DNA of 64,000 nt from Nonomuraea solani (GTDB lineage: Bacteria; Actinomycetota; Actinomycetes; Streptosporangiales; Streptosporangiaceae): assembly GCF_900108335.1 (NCBI RefSeq), contig NZ_FNVT01000008.1:310001-374000 (forward strand), read 5' to 3'. Of the stretch, positions 26,545 to 33,337 are shown piece after piece (the first letter of the stretch is position 1; every line of letters starts with the position of its first letter). Below the pieces are notes generated by a model, which made no database searches, was not told where the DNA came from, and saw only the letters and a program-made list of their open reading frames with translations. The position numbers were made by a program, and so were the translations under genes.

Positions 26545-27390
26545 TCAGCCGTACGGGCCGCTGCCGCAGGCGATCTGACCGCCGATGGTGGCGAAGATGC
26601 CGAACAGCGCCATGATCTGGCGGAAATCATCCGTGGTGAACTCCGTGTGCCGCGGGCCCGCCGCCTTCACCCCGGGGACCAGCGCGACGGCGGCGGCGAT
26701 CGCGGTGGAGTTCCACTCCACCCCCAGCGTGTACGGCGCCGGCACCCGATAAGGCGTGAAGTCGCTCAACCGGCCAAGGGCCCGCGTGGTGGCCTCACGG
26801 ATGCGCTCCTGGGCCACGCTCGGCGGCAGCAACTCGGCCGAGAACTTGTCTATCCCCTTCTTCACCGCCACCGTCTCGACGTCGCCGAGCAGCTCGCGCG
26901 CCTCGTCGCCGACGGCCTCATCCCCGGTCACCACCGCGACCGGCACGCCGTGGAACCCGGCGCACGCGGCGACCAGCCTGGTCTCACCGCACAGCTCGCC
27001 GTTGAGGTAGACGTTCTGGATCTCCTTGCCCATCCAGGTGTGGTTCAGCACGCCGTGCGGTACGCCCGCGCGGGCGTGGTAACCGACGAAGCACGCGGCC
27101 TGGAACGAATCGTCCAGCCCCTGCGCCATGCGCTGCGCCTTGCCGGGGCCCCTGATCAGGGTGGCCCGGGGGTCGAGCAGGTCGATCCGGAGGTTCTTCG
27201 TGGACCCGTGGGCGTCATTGACCAGCACGGAGGTCGCGCCCGCCGCGAACGCGCCATCGACGGCGGCGTTGGCGTCGGCCGTCATCAGCTCGCAGCCGCG
27301 CTCGTAGCCGCGTTTGCCGGCGTGCATCTCCTCGGGGTCGGTCAGCCCCGTCACGCCCTCCATGTCCACCGACAGGTAAACCTTCACCAC
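26545..27390 (-). CDS. M55-family D-aminopeptidase (DppA-like)
   Basis: A 281-residue zinc peptidase of the DppA family, which removes N-terminal D-amino acids (for example from D-Ala-D-Ala). The metal ligands line up with DppA: D9 and E11 in SVDMEG, H61 in VNDAHGS, H105 in FVGYHARAG, and a glutamate in the NGELCGE segment. The C-terminal half includes the GVEWNSTAIAAAVA region. The family assembles as a decamer in Bacillus. No signal peptide. Third gene of the operon, 7 bp after the PP-loop gene; this suggests that the pathway produces or consumes a D-configured amino-acyl compound. Confidence 0.9.
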   Translation of the reverse strand: MVKVYLSVDMEGVTGLTDPEEMHAGKRGYERGCELMTADANAAVDGAFAAGATSVLVNDAHGSTKNLRIDLLDPRATLIRGPGKAQRMAQGLDDSFQAACFVGYHARAGVPHGVLNHTWMGKEIQNVYLNGELCGETRLVAACAGFHGVPVAVVTGDEAVGDEARELLGDVETVAVKKGIDKFSAELLPPSVAQERIREATTRALGRLSDFTPYRVPAPYTLGVEWNSTAIAAAVALVPGVKAAGPRHTEFTTDDFRQIMALFGIFATIGGQIACGSGPYG

Positions 27391-27397
27391 GGCCTCC

Positions 27398-28606
27398 TCA
27401 TGCGCCCCATGTCTCCACCCGCCGTACCTCGTCCGGGGTCATCATCCCGACGTTCGCCTCGACGTACGCGGCCGCCTCGCCCCGCCATTGAGCGGGGATC
27501 TCCTCCAGCGCCCTGGGGTAGCAGTACTCCAGCCAGCTCGTCGACTCCTCCGTGAGGTCGTCGAAGTAGCCGAGCACCGGGCCGAACAGCGTGTTCTCGA
27601 TGCCGGGGACGCGCGCGAGGCCGTACTGGATCATCTCCTGGCCCCCGTACGGCGGCTTCTTCAGGTATTTGCGGGCTACCGGGCGGTCGGCGGTGATGGG
27701 GGTGTTCAGCGGGCGGCGCTCGACGGCGGCCTGGATGAGCTCCTTGTACAGGCACTTGCCGCAGTTACGGCAGGGGCCGTCGGTGCCGCGCAGGCACCAG
27801 CGCACCTGCTCCTTGAGTGCGGAGTCGAGGGCCAGGCGCATGGTGACGGCCTCGCTGACGCCGCCCACGGGCAGCACGATGTGCAGGCCCGCCGCCGCGA
27901 ACAGCCGGCCCCACCTGCCGTGCGGGGCCCACATGGGGTTGTCGGGGGTGTAGCGCCACAGGTAGCGGCCGCCGCCGAGCCAGCGGGAGCCGAGCTCGTA
28001 GCCGAAGCCCAGGCCGCCGAGATCGAGCCGGTCGGCGAGGAGCAGCGCGCCCGCCGCGACCGCGTGGTGCTCCGGGTAGCCGGGGCGCGGCTCGGCGAGC
28101 GTGAACTCCAGGTCGGAGGTGACGGTGGTCAGCTCGCGGCCGGTCTTGGCGGCGAGCTTGGCCAGCACGTCGGAGCGGTAGTGCGGCCAGCGGTTGGGGA
28201 CCCGGGGGTGGGCCACCCGCCGGAAATGTACGAACGGGGCGTTCGGGTAGATCGTGGCCGCCGCCACCGAGTCGGCGCCGCCACTGTAGGAGATCGCGAG
28301 CCTGCTCCCCGCCGGGCGCGGCTCGGCGCCCACAGGACCGGCCTCGATCCCCCAGCCGTCGTGCAGGGCCTGCGCCACGTCGGCGGAGATGGCGCGGTCG
28401 AACGTGACCCGCCGCCTGGTCCAGGGCGCCACGACCGTCCAGGCCGCCACGGCGAACAGGTCGGGGTGGGCGTCGCCGGGGACCCCGCCGATGGTGCAGG
28501 AGTTGATGGCCAGCTTGACCGGATGCTCGTCGGAGGCATGGCCGGTGATCTCGTCCTCGGGGTCGAGGCGGAACGCGAGGTTCGCGCCTGTCCAGGTCAC
28601 GCGCAC
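27398..28606 (-). CDS. QueC-like PP-loop ATP pyrophosphatase family protein
   Basis: An uncharacterised 402-residue protein. A PP-loop (SGGADS, residues 108-113) is the ATP-binding signature of the adenylate-forming QueC/asparagine-synthetase/GuaA superfamily. Near residue 271 is a C-x7-C-x2-C-x2-C cluster (C271, C279, C282, C285) almost identical in spacing to the zinc site of QueC (7-cyano-7-deazaguanine synthase). The N-terminal 100 residues and C-terminal region (residues 290-402) have no recognised match. Activation of a carboxylate by adenylation, followed by amide, nitrile or other chemistry, is the plausible reaction type. Similar proteins of unknown function (I recall DUF6395) occur in actinobacteria. 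It overlaps the upstream small gene by 10 bp. Confidence 0.75.
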   Translation of the reverse strand: MRVTWTGANLAFRLDPEDEITGHASDEHPVKLAINSCTIGGVPGDAHPDLFAVAAWTVVAPWTRRRVTFDRAISADVAQALHDGWGIEAGPVGAEPRPAGSRLAISYSGGADSVAAATIYPNAPFVHFRRVAHPRVPNRWPHYRSDVLAKLAAKTGRELTTVTSDLEFTLAEPRPGYPEHHAVAAGALLLADRLDLGGLGFGYELGSRWLGGGRYLWRYTPDNPMWAPHGRWGRLFAAAGLHIVLPVGGVSEAVTMRLALDSALKEQVRWCLRGTDGPCRNCGKCLYKELIQAAVERRPLNTPITADRPVARKYLKKPPYGGQEMIQYGLARVPGIENTLFGPVLGYFDDLTEESTSWLEYCYPRALEEIPAQWRGEAAAYVEANVGMMTPDEVRRVETWGA

Positions 28607-28935
28607 GATTGCCCCTGGCCTGGGCGGGTGGCGCGCAGGTCGTCAATGGCCTGCCAGACCAGGACCTCGTTCTGGAGCACCCCGTCCATGGCCTTGGCGG
28701 TCTCCTGGGCGAGCCGGTGGGTGTCGTCGATCTTCGCCTTGTCGACGGCCGGGGGGCGGGCGTTCTTGAGTCGCTCCATCTCGCCGTGCAGGGTCGCCAT
28801 CTCCCGCCGCAGGGTCTGGACCTCCCAGAGCGCGTCCCTGATGTCCTGGCGATGATCGGTGATCGAAATGTAGCGGGAGTCGAACCACGTACGCACGGCC
28901 TTTCTGAGCCGGGCGGGGACCAGGACGCGCATCAT
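28597..28935 (-). CDS. Small coiled-coil hypothetical protein
   Basis: A protein of about 112 residues from the ATG at 28935 (MMRVLVPARLRKAVRTW); an upstream ATG at 28962 would add nine residues but lies inside the hairpin 28956-28993. Residues 40-65 form a clear heptad pattern (ALWEVQTLRREMATLHGEMERL), suggesting a coiled coil, followed by a lysine/proline hinge and another helix. It overlaps the PP-loop gene by 10 bp, so it is the first gene of the operon. It could be a scaffold or adapter for the operon enzymes; no function is recognised. Confidence 0.6.
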   Translation of the reverse strand: MMRVLVPARLRKAVRTWFDSRYISITDHRQDIRDALWEVQTLRREMATLHGEMERLKNARPPAVDKAKIDDTHRLAQETAKAMDGVLQNEVLVWQAIDDLRATRPGQGQSCA

Positions 28936-28955
28936 GAAACGCCACCATAGTGGCA

Positions 28956-28993
28956 AACCCATTGCGGTTAGGACGGTCCTTACCGAATGGGTT
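28956..28993. repeat. 37-bp imperfect palindrome
   Basis: AACCCATT (28956-28963) pairs with AATGGGTT near 28986-28993, and the inner CGGTTAGGAC pairs with GTCCTTACCG with one mismatch. It lies just upstream of the preferred start of the small coiled-coil gene, so it may be an operator or a transcriptional attenuator. Confidence 0.6.
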
Positions 28994-29033
28994 GACTTGA
29001 CTTTGCTGGCGCCCGTCCCTTCTTCCGGACTTC

Positions 29034-29087
29034 CCTTCTCGTCCTGTCCCGCCGCACTTCGGCGCGGTCCTTTTGAAGACGAGAAGG
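29034..29087. repeat. Nested inverted repeat / possible structured RNA
   Basis: Perfect 10-bp arms CCTTCTCGTC (29034-29043) and GACGAGAAGG (29078-29087) enclose a second stem (CGCCG/CGGCG). It lies 74-127 bp beyond the enoyl-CoA hydratase stop. A long terminator or a small RNA are the options; there is no T tract on either strand. Confidence 0.5.
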
Positions 29088-29160
29088 AGGCTGCGAGGCC
29101 GGTTCGGCTGCGGCGGGTGGGGGCGGGCAGGTCGGTTCGTCTGGGGTGATTTGGGGCGGG

Positions 29161-29934
29161 TCAGCGGCCGGTGAACGTGGCCTTGGTCTTGTCCGTGAAC
29201 GCCCGCATGCCGGCCTTGGCGTCGTCGGTGGCGAACAGGCCGGAGAAGTGCAGGCGCTCGATCTCCAGGCCCGTGTCGAGGTCGGTCTCCAGGCCCTGGT
29301 CGACGGCCTGCTTGGCGGCGCGCAGGGCGACCGCGGGGCCGCCGGTGAAGGTGGACGCCCATTCGAGCGCGGCCGTGTAGACCTGGTCGTCGGGCACCAC
29401 GCGGTCCACCAGGCCCATCGCCAGCGCCTCGGCGGCGGCGACGTGGCGGCCGCTGAAGATGAGGTCCTTGGCGCGGGCCGGGCCGATCAGCCGGGGCAGG
29501 CGCTGGGTGCCGCCCGCGCCCGGGATGACGCCGAGCTGGATCTCCGGCTGGCCCAGCTTGGCCGACTCGCCCGCGACCCGGAAGTCGGCGCACAGGGCGA
29601 GCTCGCAGCCGCCGCCCAGGGCGTAGCCGGTGATGGCGGCGATGACCGGCTTGCCGATGCGGGCCACCGTGTTGAGGCTGGCCTGGAGGGCGGCGCAATA
29701 GAGGGACATGTCGGCGTACGACATGCCGCTCATCTCCTTGATGTCGGCGCCGGCCGCGAAGACCCGCGCGCCGCCGTACAGGATGACCGCGTGCACCTGC
29801 GGGTCGGCGTCCACGATGGCGGCCACCTCGGCGATCTCCCGGTGGACCTGGCCGCTGATGGCGTTCATCTTCGGACGGTCGATCCGGATCGTGGCGATCT
29901 GGTCGGCCACCTCGACGCTCACAAAGTCACCCAT
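29161..29934 (-). CDS. Enoyl-CoA hydratase/isomerase family protein
   Basis: A 257-residue crotonase-fold protein. The oxyanion-hole segments are FAAGADIKEM (about residue 60) and GGGCELALCADF (about 105-116); the catalytic glutamates sit in GQPEIQLGVIPGAGGTQRL (first Glu in QPEIQLG, second position in PGAGG). Both are consistent with a true 2-enoyl-CoA hydratase of beta-oxidation. Standard length. It stands alone; the HesB-like gene is divergent, starting 90 bp away. Confidence 0.93.
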   Translation of the reverse strand: MGDFVSVEVADQIATIRIDRPKMNAISGQVHREIAEVAAIVDADPQVHAVILYGGARVFAAGADIKEMSGMSYADMSLYCAALQASLNTVARIGKPVIAAITGYALGGGCELALCADFRVAGESAKLGQPEIQLGVIPGAGGTQRLPRLIGPARAKDLIFSGRHVAAAEALAMGLVDRVVPDDQVYTAALEWASTFTGGPAVALRAAKQAVDQGLETDLDTGLEIERLHFSGLFATDDAKAGMRAFTDKTKATFTGR

Positions 29935-30023
29935 GGCCCGAACCTAACAGCCCGCTCCGGTCCAGGTGTTTGGTGCCCGAGGTGTCGGGGAGGCGAGTGA
30001 TATACGGACAGAAAGGGATCTTC

Positions 30024-30308
30024 ATGCTGACATTGACCGATAACGCCGTCGACGCCATCCGCGACCTGCTGGTCACCGAGGACGTACCCGCCGAAGCGGG
30101 CCTGCGCATCGCGCCGAAGGCCGATGAGGCGGGGACGCTGGAGGTGACGCTGGCGAACACGCCCCAAATGGGCGACCAGGTGGTCGAGAAGGCGGACGTG
30201 CGGGTGTTCGTCTCGGAGGACGCGGTGCCGATCCTCGACGACAAGTCGCTGGACGCGCAGCCGGGCTCACCGGGCCAGCCCGCGTTCCGCCTCGACCGGC
30301 AGGGCTGA
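30024..30308 (+). CDS. HesB/IscA-like protein lacking cysteines
   Basis: A 94-residue protein with the A-type Fe-S carrier fold: LTLTDNAVDAIRDLL at the start and GLRIAPKADEAGTLEVTLA in the middle. A-type carriers need three cysteines (one near residue 35, a CGC near the C-terminus), but this protein has none, so it should not carry a cluster. I set the start at the ATG at 30024 (MLTLTDN). It ends one base before the stop of the convergent SufR-like regulator gene. Function unknown; possibly a structural homologue with another ligand. Confidence 0.8.
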   Translation: MLTLTDNAVDAIRDLLVTEDVPAEAGLRIAPKADEAGTLEVTLANTPQMGDQVVEKADVRVFVSEDAVPILDDKSLDAQPGSPGQPAFRLDRQG

Positions 30309-30309
30309 T

Positions 30310-31005
30310 TCAGGGAAGGGCCAGGCTGACGCAGCAGCGGTTGTCCCCCGGTTCGAGCCTGGCCTCCAGCTTCGGCGGGGCCAGGCGCTCGACCAGCCCG
30401 GAGATCAGCGCGTGGTTCATGTGGCAGACCAGCTCGGTCTGCGCCTCCGCCAGGGCGTGGAAGGGGCAGTTGGCCATGATCGTACGGTCGCCGAGGGCGC
30501 GCGGCTCGTAGCCGTGCTCCTCCAGCGCGCCGACGGCCAGGTCGAGGGCCGCCCCGGGGTCGCCGGGGCGGCCCTCGGCGGCGATCGCGGCCTCGCCCAT
30601 GGTGGCGCCGTGCTCGGCGGCCACCCGGTACAGGGCCTCCATGACGGGCTCGCCGGTCCTGGCCGACTCGGCGATGGCGTCGGACATCAGCCGTCCGGCC
30701 AGCAGGTATTCGCGGCTCGGCAGGGAGACGGCGAACTCGCGGGCCGCGCGCCGGTAGAGCTTGGAGCTGCGCCCGGCGCCGGGGCCCTTCCTGCCGCTGA
30801 GCCGGGCGTAGACGGCTTCGAGCAGGCCCTCGGCCTCCATCTTGTCGAGGTGGAACTTGGCCTTGTGCCGGGCGATCCCGATGGCCTCCGCGGCCTGGTC
30901 GCGGCTCACAGGGCCGGGCTGGGCGCACACGAACAGGTACAGCTCCAGGCGCACGGGCTCGGCGAGAGCGCCGATGCCGGTGATGTTCTGTTCGAATCCG
31001 CGCAC
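30310..31005 (-). CDS. SufR-like winged-helix regulator with clustered cysteines
   Basis: A 231-residue DeoR/ArsR-like regulator. The N-terminal wHTH is about residues 12-75 (LAEPVRLELYLFV, AIGIARHKAKFHLDKMEAEGLL). The C-terminal half has C180, C194, C224 and C225, a spacing similar to the cluster-binding cysteines of the SufR Fe-S sensor (C-x12-14-C then a late cysteine). Starts at a GTG with GAAAGG six bases upstream, itself inside the repeated TTAGAAAG/CTAACG operator region. It is divergent from the DoxX-like gene, so it probably represses both through that region. An iron-sulfur-sensing function is inference. Confidence 0.8.
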   Translation of the reverse strand: MRGFEQNITGIGALAEPVRLELYLFVCAQPGPVSRDQAAEAIGIARHKAKFHLDKMEAEGLLEAVYARLSGRKGPGAGRSSKLYRRAAREFAVSLPSREYLLAGRLMSDAIAESARTGEPVMEALYRVAAEHGATMGEAAIAAEGRPGDPGAALDLAVGALEEHGYEPRALGDRTIMANCPFHALAEAQTELVCHMNHALISGLVERLAPPKLEARLEPGDNRCCVSLALP

Positions 31006-31013
31006 GATCGGCC

Positions 31014-31083
31014 TTTCTAACGGATAGAACTCTTGACGTTACAGGGGCGGCTTTCTAACGTGCAAAATAACATCCGTTAGGAG
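31014..31083 (+). promoter_or_regulatory. Divergent promoter with inverted CTAACGGAT operator
   Basis: A good promoter for the downstream gene: -35 TTGACG (31033-31038), 17-bp spacer, -10 TAACGT (31056-31061). CTAACGGAT (31017-31025) and its perfect complement ATCCGTTAG (31072-31080) flank it, and a third CTAACG overlaps the -10. AGGAG (31079-31083) is the ribosome site. The left copy overlaps the regulator's own ribosome site, so one repressor could control both genes. Confidence 0.75.
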
Positions 31084-31090
31084 CCGTGCC

Positions 31091-31501
31091 ATGAGCACCG
31101 ATCTTTCCACCAAGCTGAAGAACCCTTCCTACCAAGCGTTCGCGCTGCTCCGCACCGCGTTCACGGTCGCGCCGATCCTGTTCGGGCTCGACAAGTTCAC
31201 CAATCTCATGGTCGATTGGACGATCTATCTCGCGCCCTGGATCAACAACATCGTCCCCGGCGACGCCGTGATGGCCATGCGGATCGTCGGCGTGATCGAG
31301 ATCCTGGCCGGCGTGCTGGTCGCGGTCGCGCCCAGGATCGGCGCGTACGTCGTCGCCTTGTGGCTGGCCGGGATCATCGTCAACCTGCTGACCCTGCCGG
31401 GACACTACGACATCGCCCTGCGCGACTTCGGCCTCCTGATCGGGGCCCTGGCGCTGGGCAGGCTCGCCGGAGCGCAGGCCACCGCGCGGAAGACCGGCTA
31501 G
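31091..31501 (+). CDS. DoxX-like small membrane protein
   Basis: A 136-residue protein with four hydrophobic helices (about residues 17-36, 60-80, 82-101 and 108-125). The layout and the short loops with FGLDKFTNLM are similar to DoxX/SURF4-like proteins, which in actinobacteria have been tied to redox homeostasis with thiol transfer; that link is family knowledge, not shown here. It starts from a good promoter/operator and is divergent from the SufR-like regulator. Confidence 0.75.
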   Translation: MSTDLSTKLKNPSYQAFALLRTAFTVAPILFGLDKFTNLMVDWTIYLAPWINNIVPGDAVMAMRIVGVIEILAGVLVAVAPRIGAYVVALWLAGIIVNLLTLPGHYDIALRDFGLLIGALALGRLAGAQATARKTG

Positions 31502-31524
31502 GCCCGCGCTCGCCCGCGAGAGCC

Positions 31525-32074
31525 TCAGGCCAGACCCGCCAGGACCCGTTCCAGCCCCCAGCGGAACTGGCCGGTCGAGACGTAGGCGGCGGCGGCGTGG
31601 GTGCGCGGGAAGGCCCGCTCGACCGACCGTGAGCGCGGCGCGGCGGGCGGCGATCCGCTCCGCCTCCGGCGGCACCGGCCCGTGCACCTCGGCGACTTCG
31701 AGCGCGATCGCGCCGAGCACGAACACCATCACCGTGTACGACGCGCGCGGGTCGGGCAGCGCGGCCAGAAGCGTCTCACCCACCCGCAGGGCCACCGGCC
31801 CGCCGAAGGCCGCCCCGAGGATGGAGGGGACAGCCGCCGGGTGGCGCATCAGCATCTCGCGCAGGTTGAGCGCGAAGGCCACGATGCGTTCACCCGGCGG
31901 CCGGCTTTCGTCTTCGAGCAACCCCAGGTCGGCTTCGCCGAGCAGCCGGTCGGCGAGGGCCGTCAGGATGGCGGCCCGGTCGGGGAAGTAGGTGTGGAGC
32001 GCGCCGGGCGTCAGGCCCACGCGGGTGTCCGGCGCCCGCATGGTGAGCCCGCCGTCGTCGCCGCCAGCCTCGCC
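31525..32074 (-). pseudogene. TetR-family regulator, frameshifted and 5'-truncated
   Basis: The minus strand encodes a TetR helix-turn-helix remnant (LTMRA then RVGLTPGALHTYFPDRAAILTAL) and a C-terminal domain (MRHPAAVPSILGAAFGGPVALRV, VMVFVLGAIALEVAEVHGP). After RRAALTV a tandem 4-bp duplication, GACCGACC at 31621-31628 (plus strand), shifts the frame. The other frame reads VERAFPRTHAAAAYVSTGQFRWGLERVLAGLA to a stop at 31525-31527 (given here in pieces: VERAFPRTHAAAAYVSTG, QFRWGLERVLAGLA). No proper start or first HTH helix is present upstream. Decayed gene or assembly error; three clues point to true decay. Confidence 0.65.
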
Positions 32075-32081
32075 TTCGCCG

Positions 32082-32213
32082 GGCGCGGTCTTACTGGGCC
32101 GGCTGCTGCCGCCGGGCGCGGCGGCGTCGCTGCCGGTGCCGGTGGGGGTGCTCGCCGGACTGGTGCAGGTGCTCGGGCTGCCGCGCCGGCCGTACGCCGT
32201 GCCGGCCCGGCGT
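32082..32213 (+). pseudogene. Fragment of a DUF4386-like membrane protein gene
   Basis: A plus-strand frame reads GAVLLGRLLPPGAAASLPVP then VGVLAGLVQVLGLPRRPYAVPA. The phrase GVLAGLVQVLGL(I/P)RWP(F/Y)xVPA is close to what I recall of DUF4386-family proteins, whose genes often lie next to TetR genes. Neither start nor end of the family is present, so it looks like a relic. The recollection cannot be verified here. Confidence 0.35.
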
Positions 32214-32280
32214 GATCATGCCGGTCGCCGCGCTCGTGTCGGCCGGGCGTGATCATGCCGGTCGCCGTGCTCGCGTCAGT
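32209..32280. repeat. 37-bp tandem duplication, two diverged copies
   Basis: Copies at 32209-32245 and 32246-32280. The first 22 bases of each (GGCGTGATCATGCCGGTCGC then CG) are identical and the rest agree at about two thirds of positions. The second copy runs into the 3' end of the thioesterase gene (stop at 32276), so it may mark a recombination edge. Confidence 0.75.
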
Positions 32281-32716
32281 CCGACTTGATCGTCTGGATG
32301 TGGGCCGTCGCGGTCGCGACGGCCACCGGTTCCCCGTCGGGGCCGAGCAGCTCGCCGGACATGAAGCACACCTGGCGACCGCGCCGCACGACCCTGCCCC
32401 GGCCCACGAGCCGGCCCGGCCTGGCCGGGCGCAGGAACTGTACGTGCAGGTCGAGCGTGGGCGCGAACCGGCCGGGCGGCAGCGTCGCGACCAGCGCGGG
32501 GCCCAGGGTGTCGTCGAGCATCGCGGCCAGGAATCCGCCCTGGATCACGCCGGCCGGGTTGACGAAGCTCTCACCCGCCTGGAACGCCACCTCGATCGTG
32601 CCCTGCTCGGGATCGATGCTCAGCAGCTCCCAGCCCAGCGTCGTGGCGGCCGGAGGCGGCGGGATCCGGCCCGCCATCGTGTCCCAGAACGGGCCTTGGC
32701 GCGTCTCGGTTTCCAT
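32276..32716 (-). CDS. PaaI/YbgC-like hotdog thioesterase
   Basis: A 146-residue hotdog-fold protein of the PaaI type. The sequence contains the glycine-rich NPAGVIQGGFLAAMLDDTLGP stretch (shown as VIQGGFLAAMLDDT, with the Asn/Asp catalytic region) and HVQFLRPARPGRLVGRGRV (HVQFLRPA). These enzymes hydrolyse acyl-CoA thioesters. The ATG at 32716 is chosen because upstream in-frame residues are not thioesterase-like. Its 3' end overlaps a short tandem duplication. Not in an obvious operon. Confidence 0.85.
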   Translation of the reverse strand: METETRQGPFWDTMAGRIPPPPAATTLGWELLSIDPEQGTIEVAFQAGESFVNPAGVIQGGFLAAMLDDTLGPALVATLPPGRFAPTLDLHVQFLRPARPGRLVGRGRVVRRGRQVCFMSGELLGPDGEPVAVATATAHIQTIKSD

Positions 32717-32827
32717 GACGACGATTGAACGCGACACCACCGACAGTTTCCCGTGACGAGCCGGTGACCGCACATCTCTGGTTAGGGTGCTGTGAGAACC
32801 GATGTCGAGGGGAAGGCGGCTGACCGT

Positions 32828-33304
32828 ATGGGCGCGCCGGGCCAAGTGAGAGCGGACGCCAGCAAGAATCGGGAGCTGATCATCGACGAATTGGACCGCA
32901 TGGTCGCGCTGGCAGAGCAGGCGCGATCGGAAGAGACATGGGCGTGGGACTCCCTCAGCCGGTTCGCGCACGACTGCGCGGAGCTGCGGCTGGATGTCCT
33001 GCAGGCGGTGGCGGGGCCACCGGCGCCGGAGATCGACGCGAAACGTGCCCGCCTGCTGGAGGCGCTCGGCCGGATCGTGGACGCCGCTCACAAGGAGGGC
33101 GCGCTCCGTCCCGACGTGGGCTCGGGTGATGTGCTGGGGGTCGTCGGGCTGCTCGTCAGGGGGCTGCCGACGCTGTCCGCCGGCCTGGGCGAGGAGCTGC
33201 GGGATCGCGCGGTGCGGCTGGTCCTGGCCGGCATGCGCGCCCATCCTGCGCCGGAGCCGCCGGGCACGGCGCTGACCGCCGAAGAGCTGATCAGGCGGGT
33301 GTGA
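32828..33304 (+). CDS. TetR-like ligand-binding domain without the DNA-binding domain
   Basis: About 158 residues. The N-terminus, MGAPGQVRADASKNRELIID, looks like the very start of a TetR protein (RADAxxNRExI), but the helix-turn-helix of about 45 residues that should follow is missing. It joins directly to a typical C-terminal domain (DRMVALAEQA, RLDVLQAVAG, RLLEALGRIVDAAHKEGALRPDV). The frame is open, so this looks like an in-frame deletion or a natural HTH-less variant. An upstream GTG at 32792 is the alternative start. Such a protein cannot bind DNA by itself; it might sequester a ligand or dimerise with another TetR. Confidence 0.65.
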   Translation: MGAPGQVRADASKNRELIIDELDRMVALAEQARSEETWAWDSLSRFAHDCAELRLDVLQAVAGPPAPEIDAKRARLLEALGRIVDAAHKEGALRPDVGSGDVLGVVGLLVRGLPTLSAGLGEELRDRAVRLVLAGMRAHPAPEPPGTALTAEELIRRV

Positions 33305-33308
33305 GCCG

Positions 33309-33334
33309 GGAGGCCCCGGGGTGCCGGGGCCTCC
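33309..33334 (+). terminator. Bidirectional terminator hairpin
   Basis: GGAGGCCCCGG (33309-33319) pairs perfectly with CCGGGGCCTCC (33324-33334) around a four-base loop, followed by TTCT. It lies between the convergent TetR-like gene and the small acidic ORF and can serve both. Confidence 0.8.
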
Positions 33335-33337
33335 TTC

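Noticed and set aside
31502..32275. Frame of 328 codons on the minus strand as one intact TetR protein
   Set aside because: Only the first 125 residues are TetR-like; the rest is antisense of the DoxX-like gene, and a 4-bp duplication explains the break.
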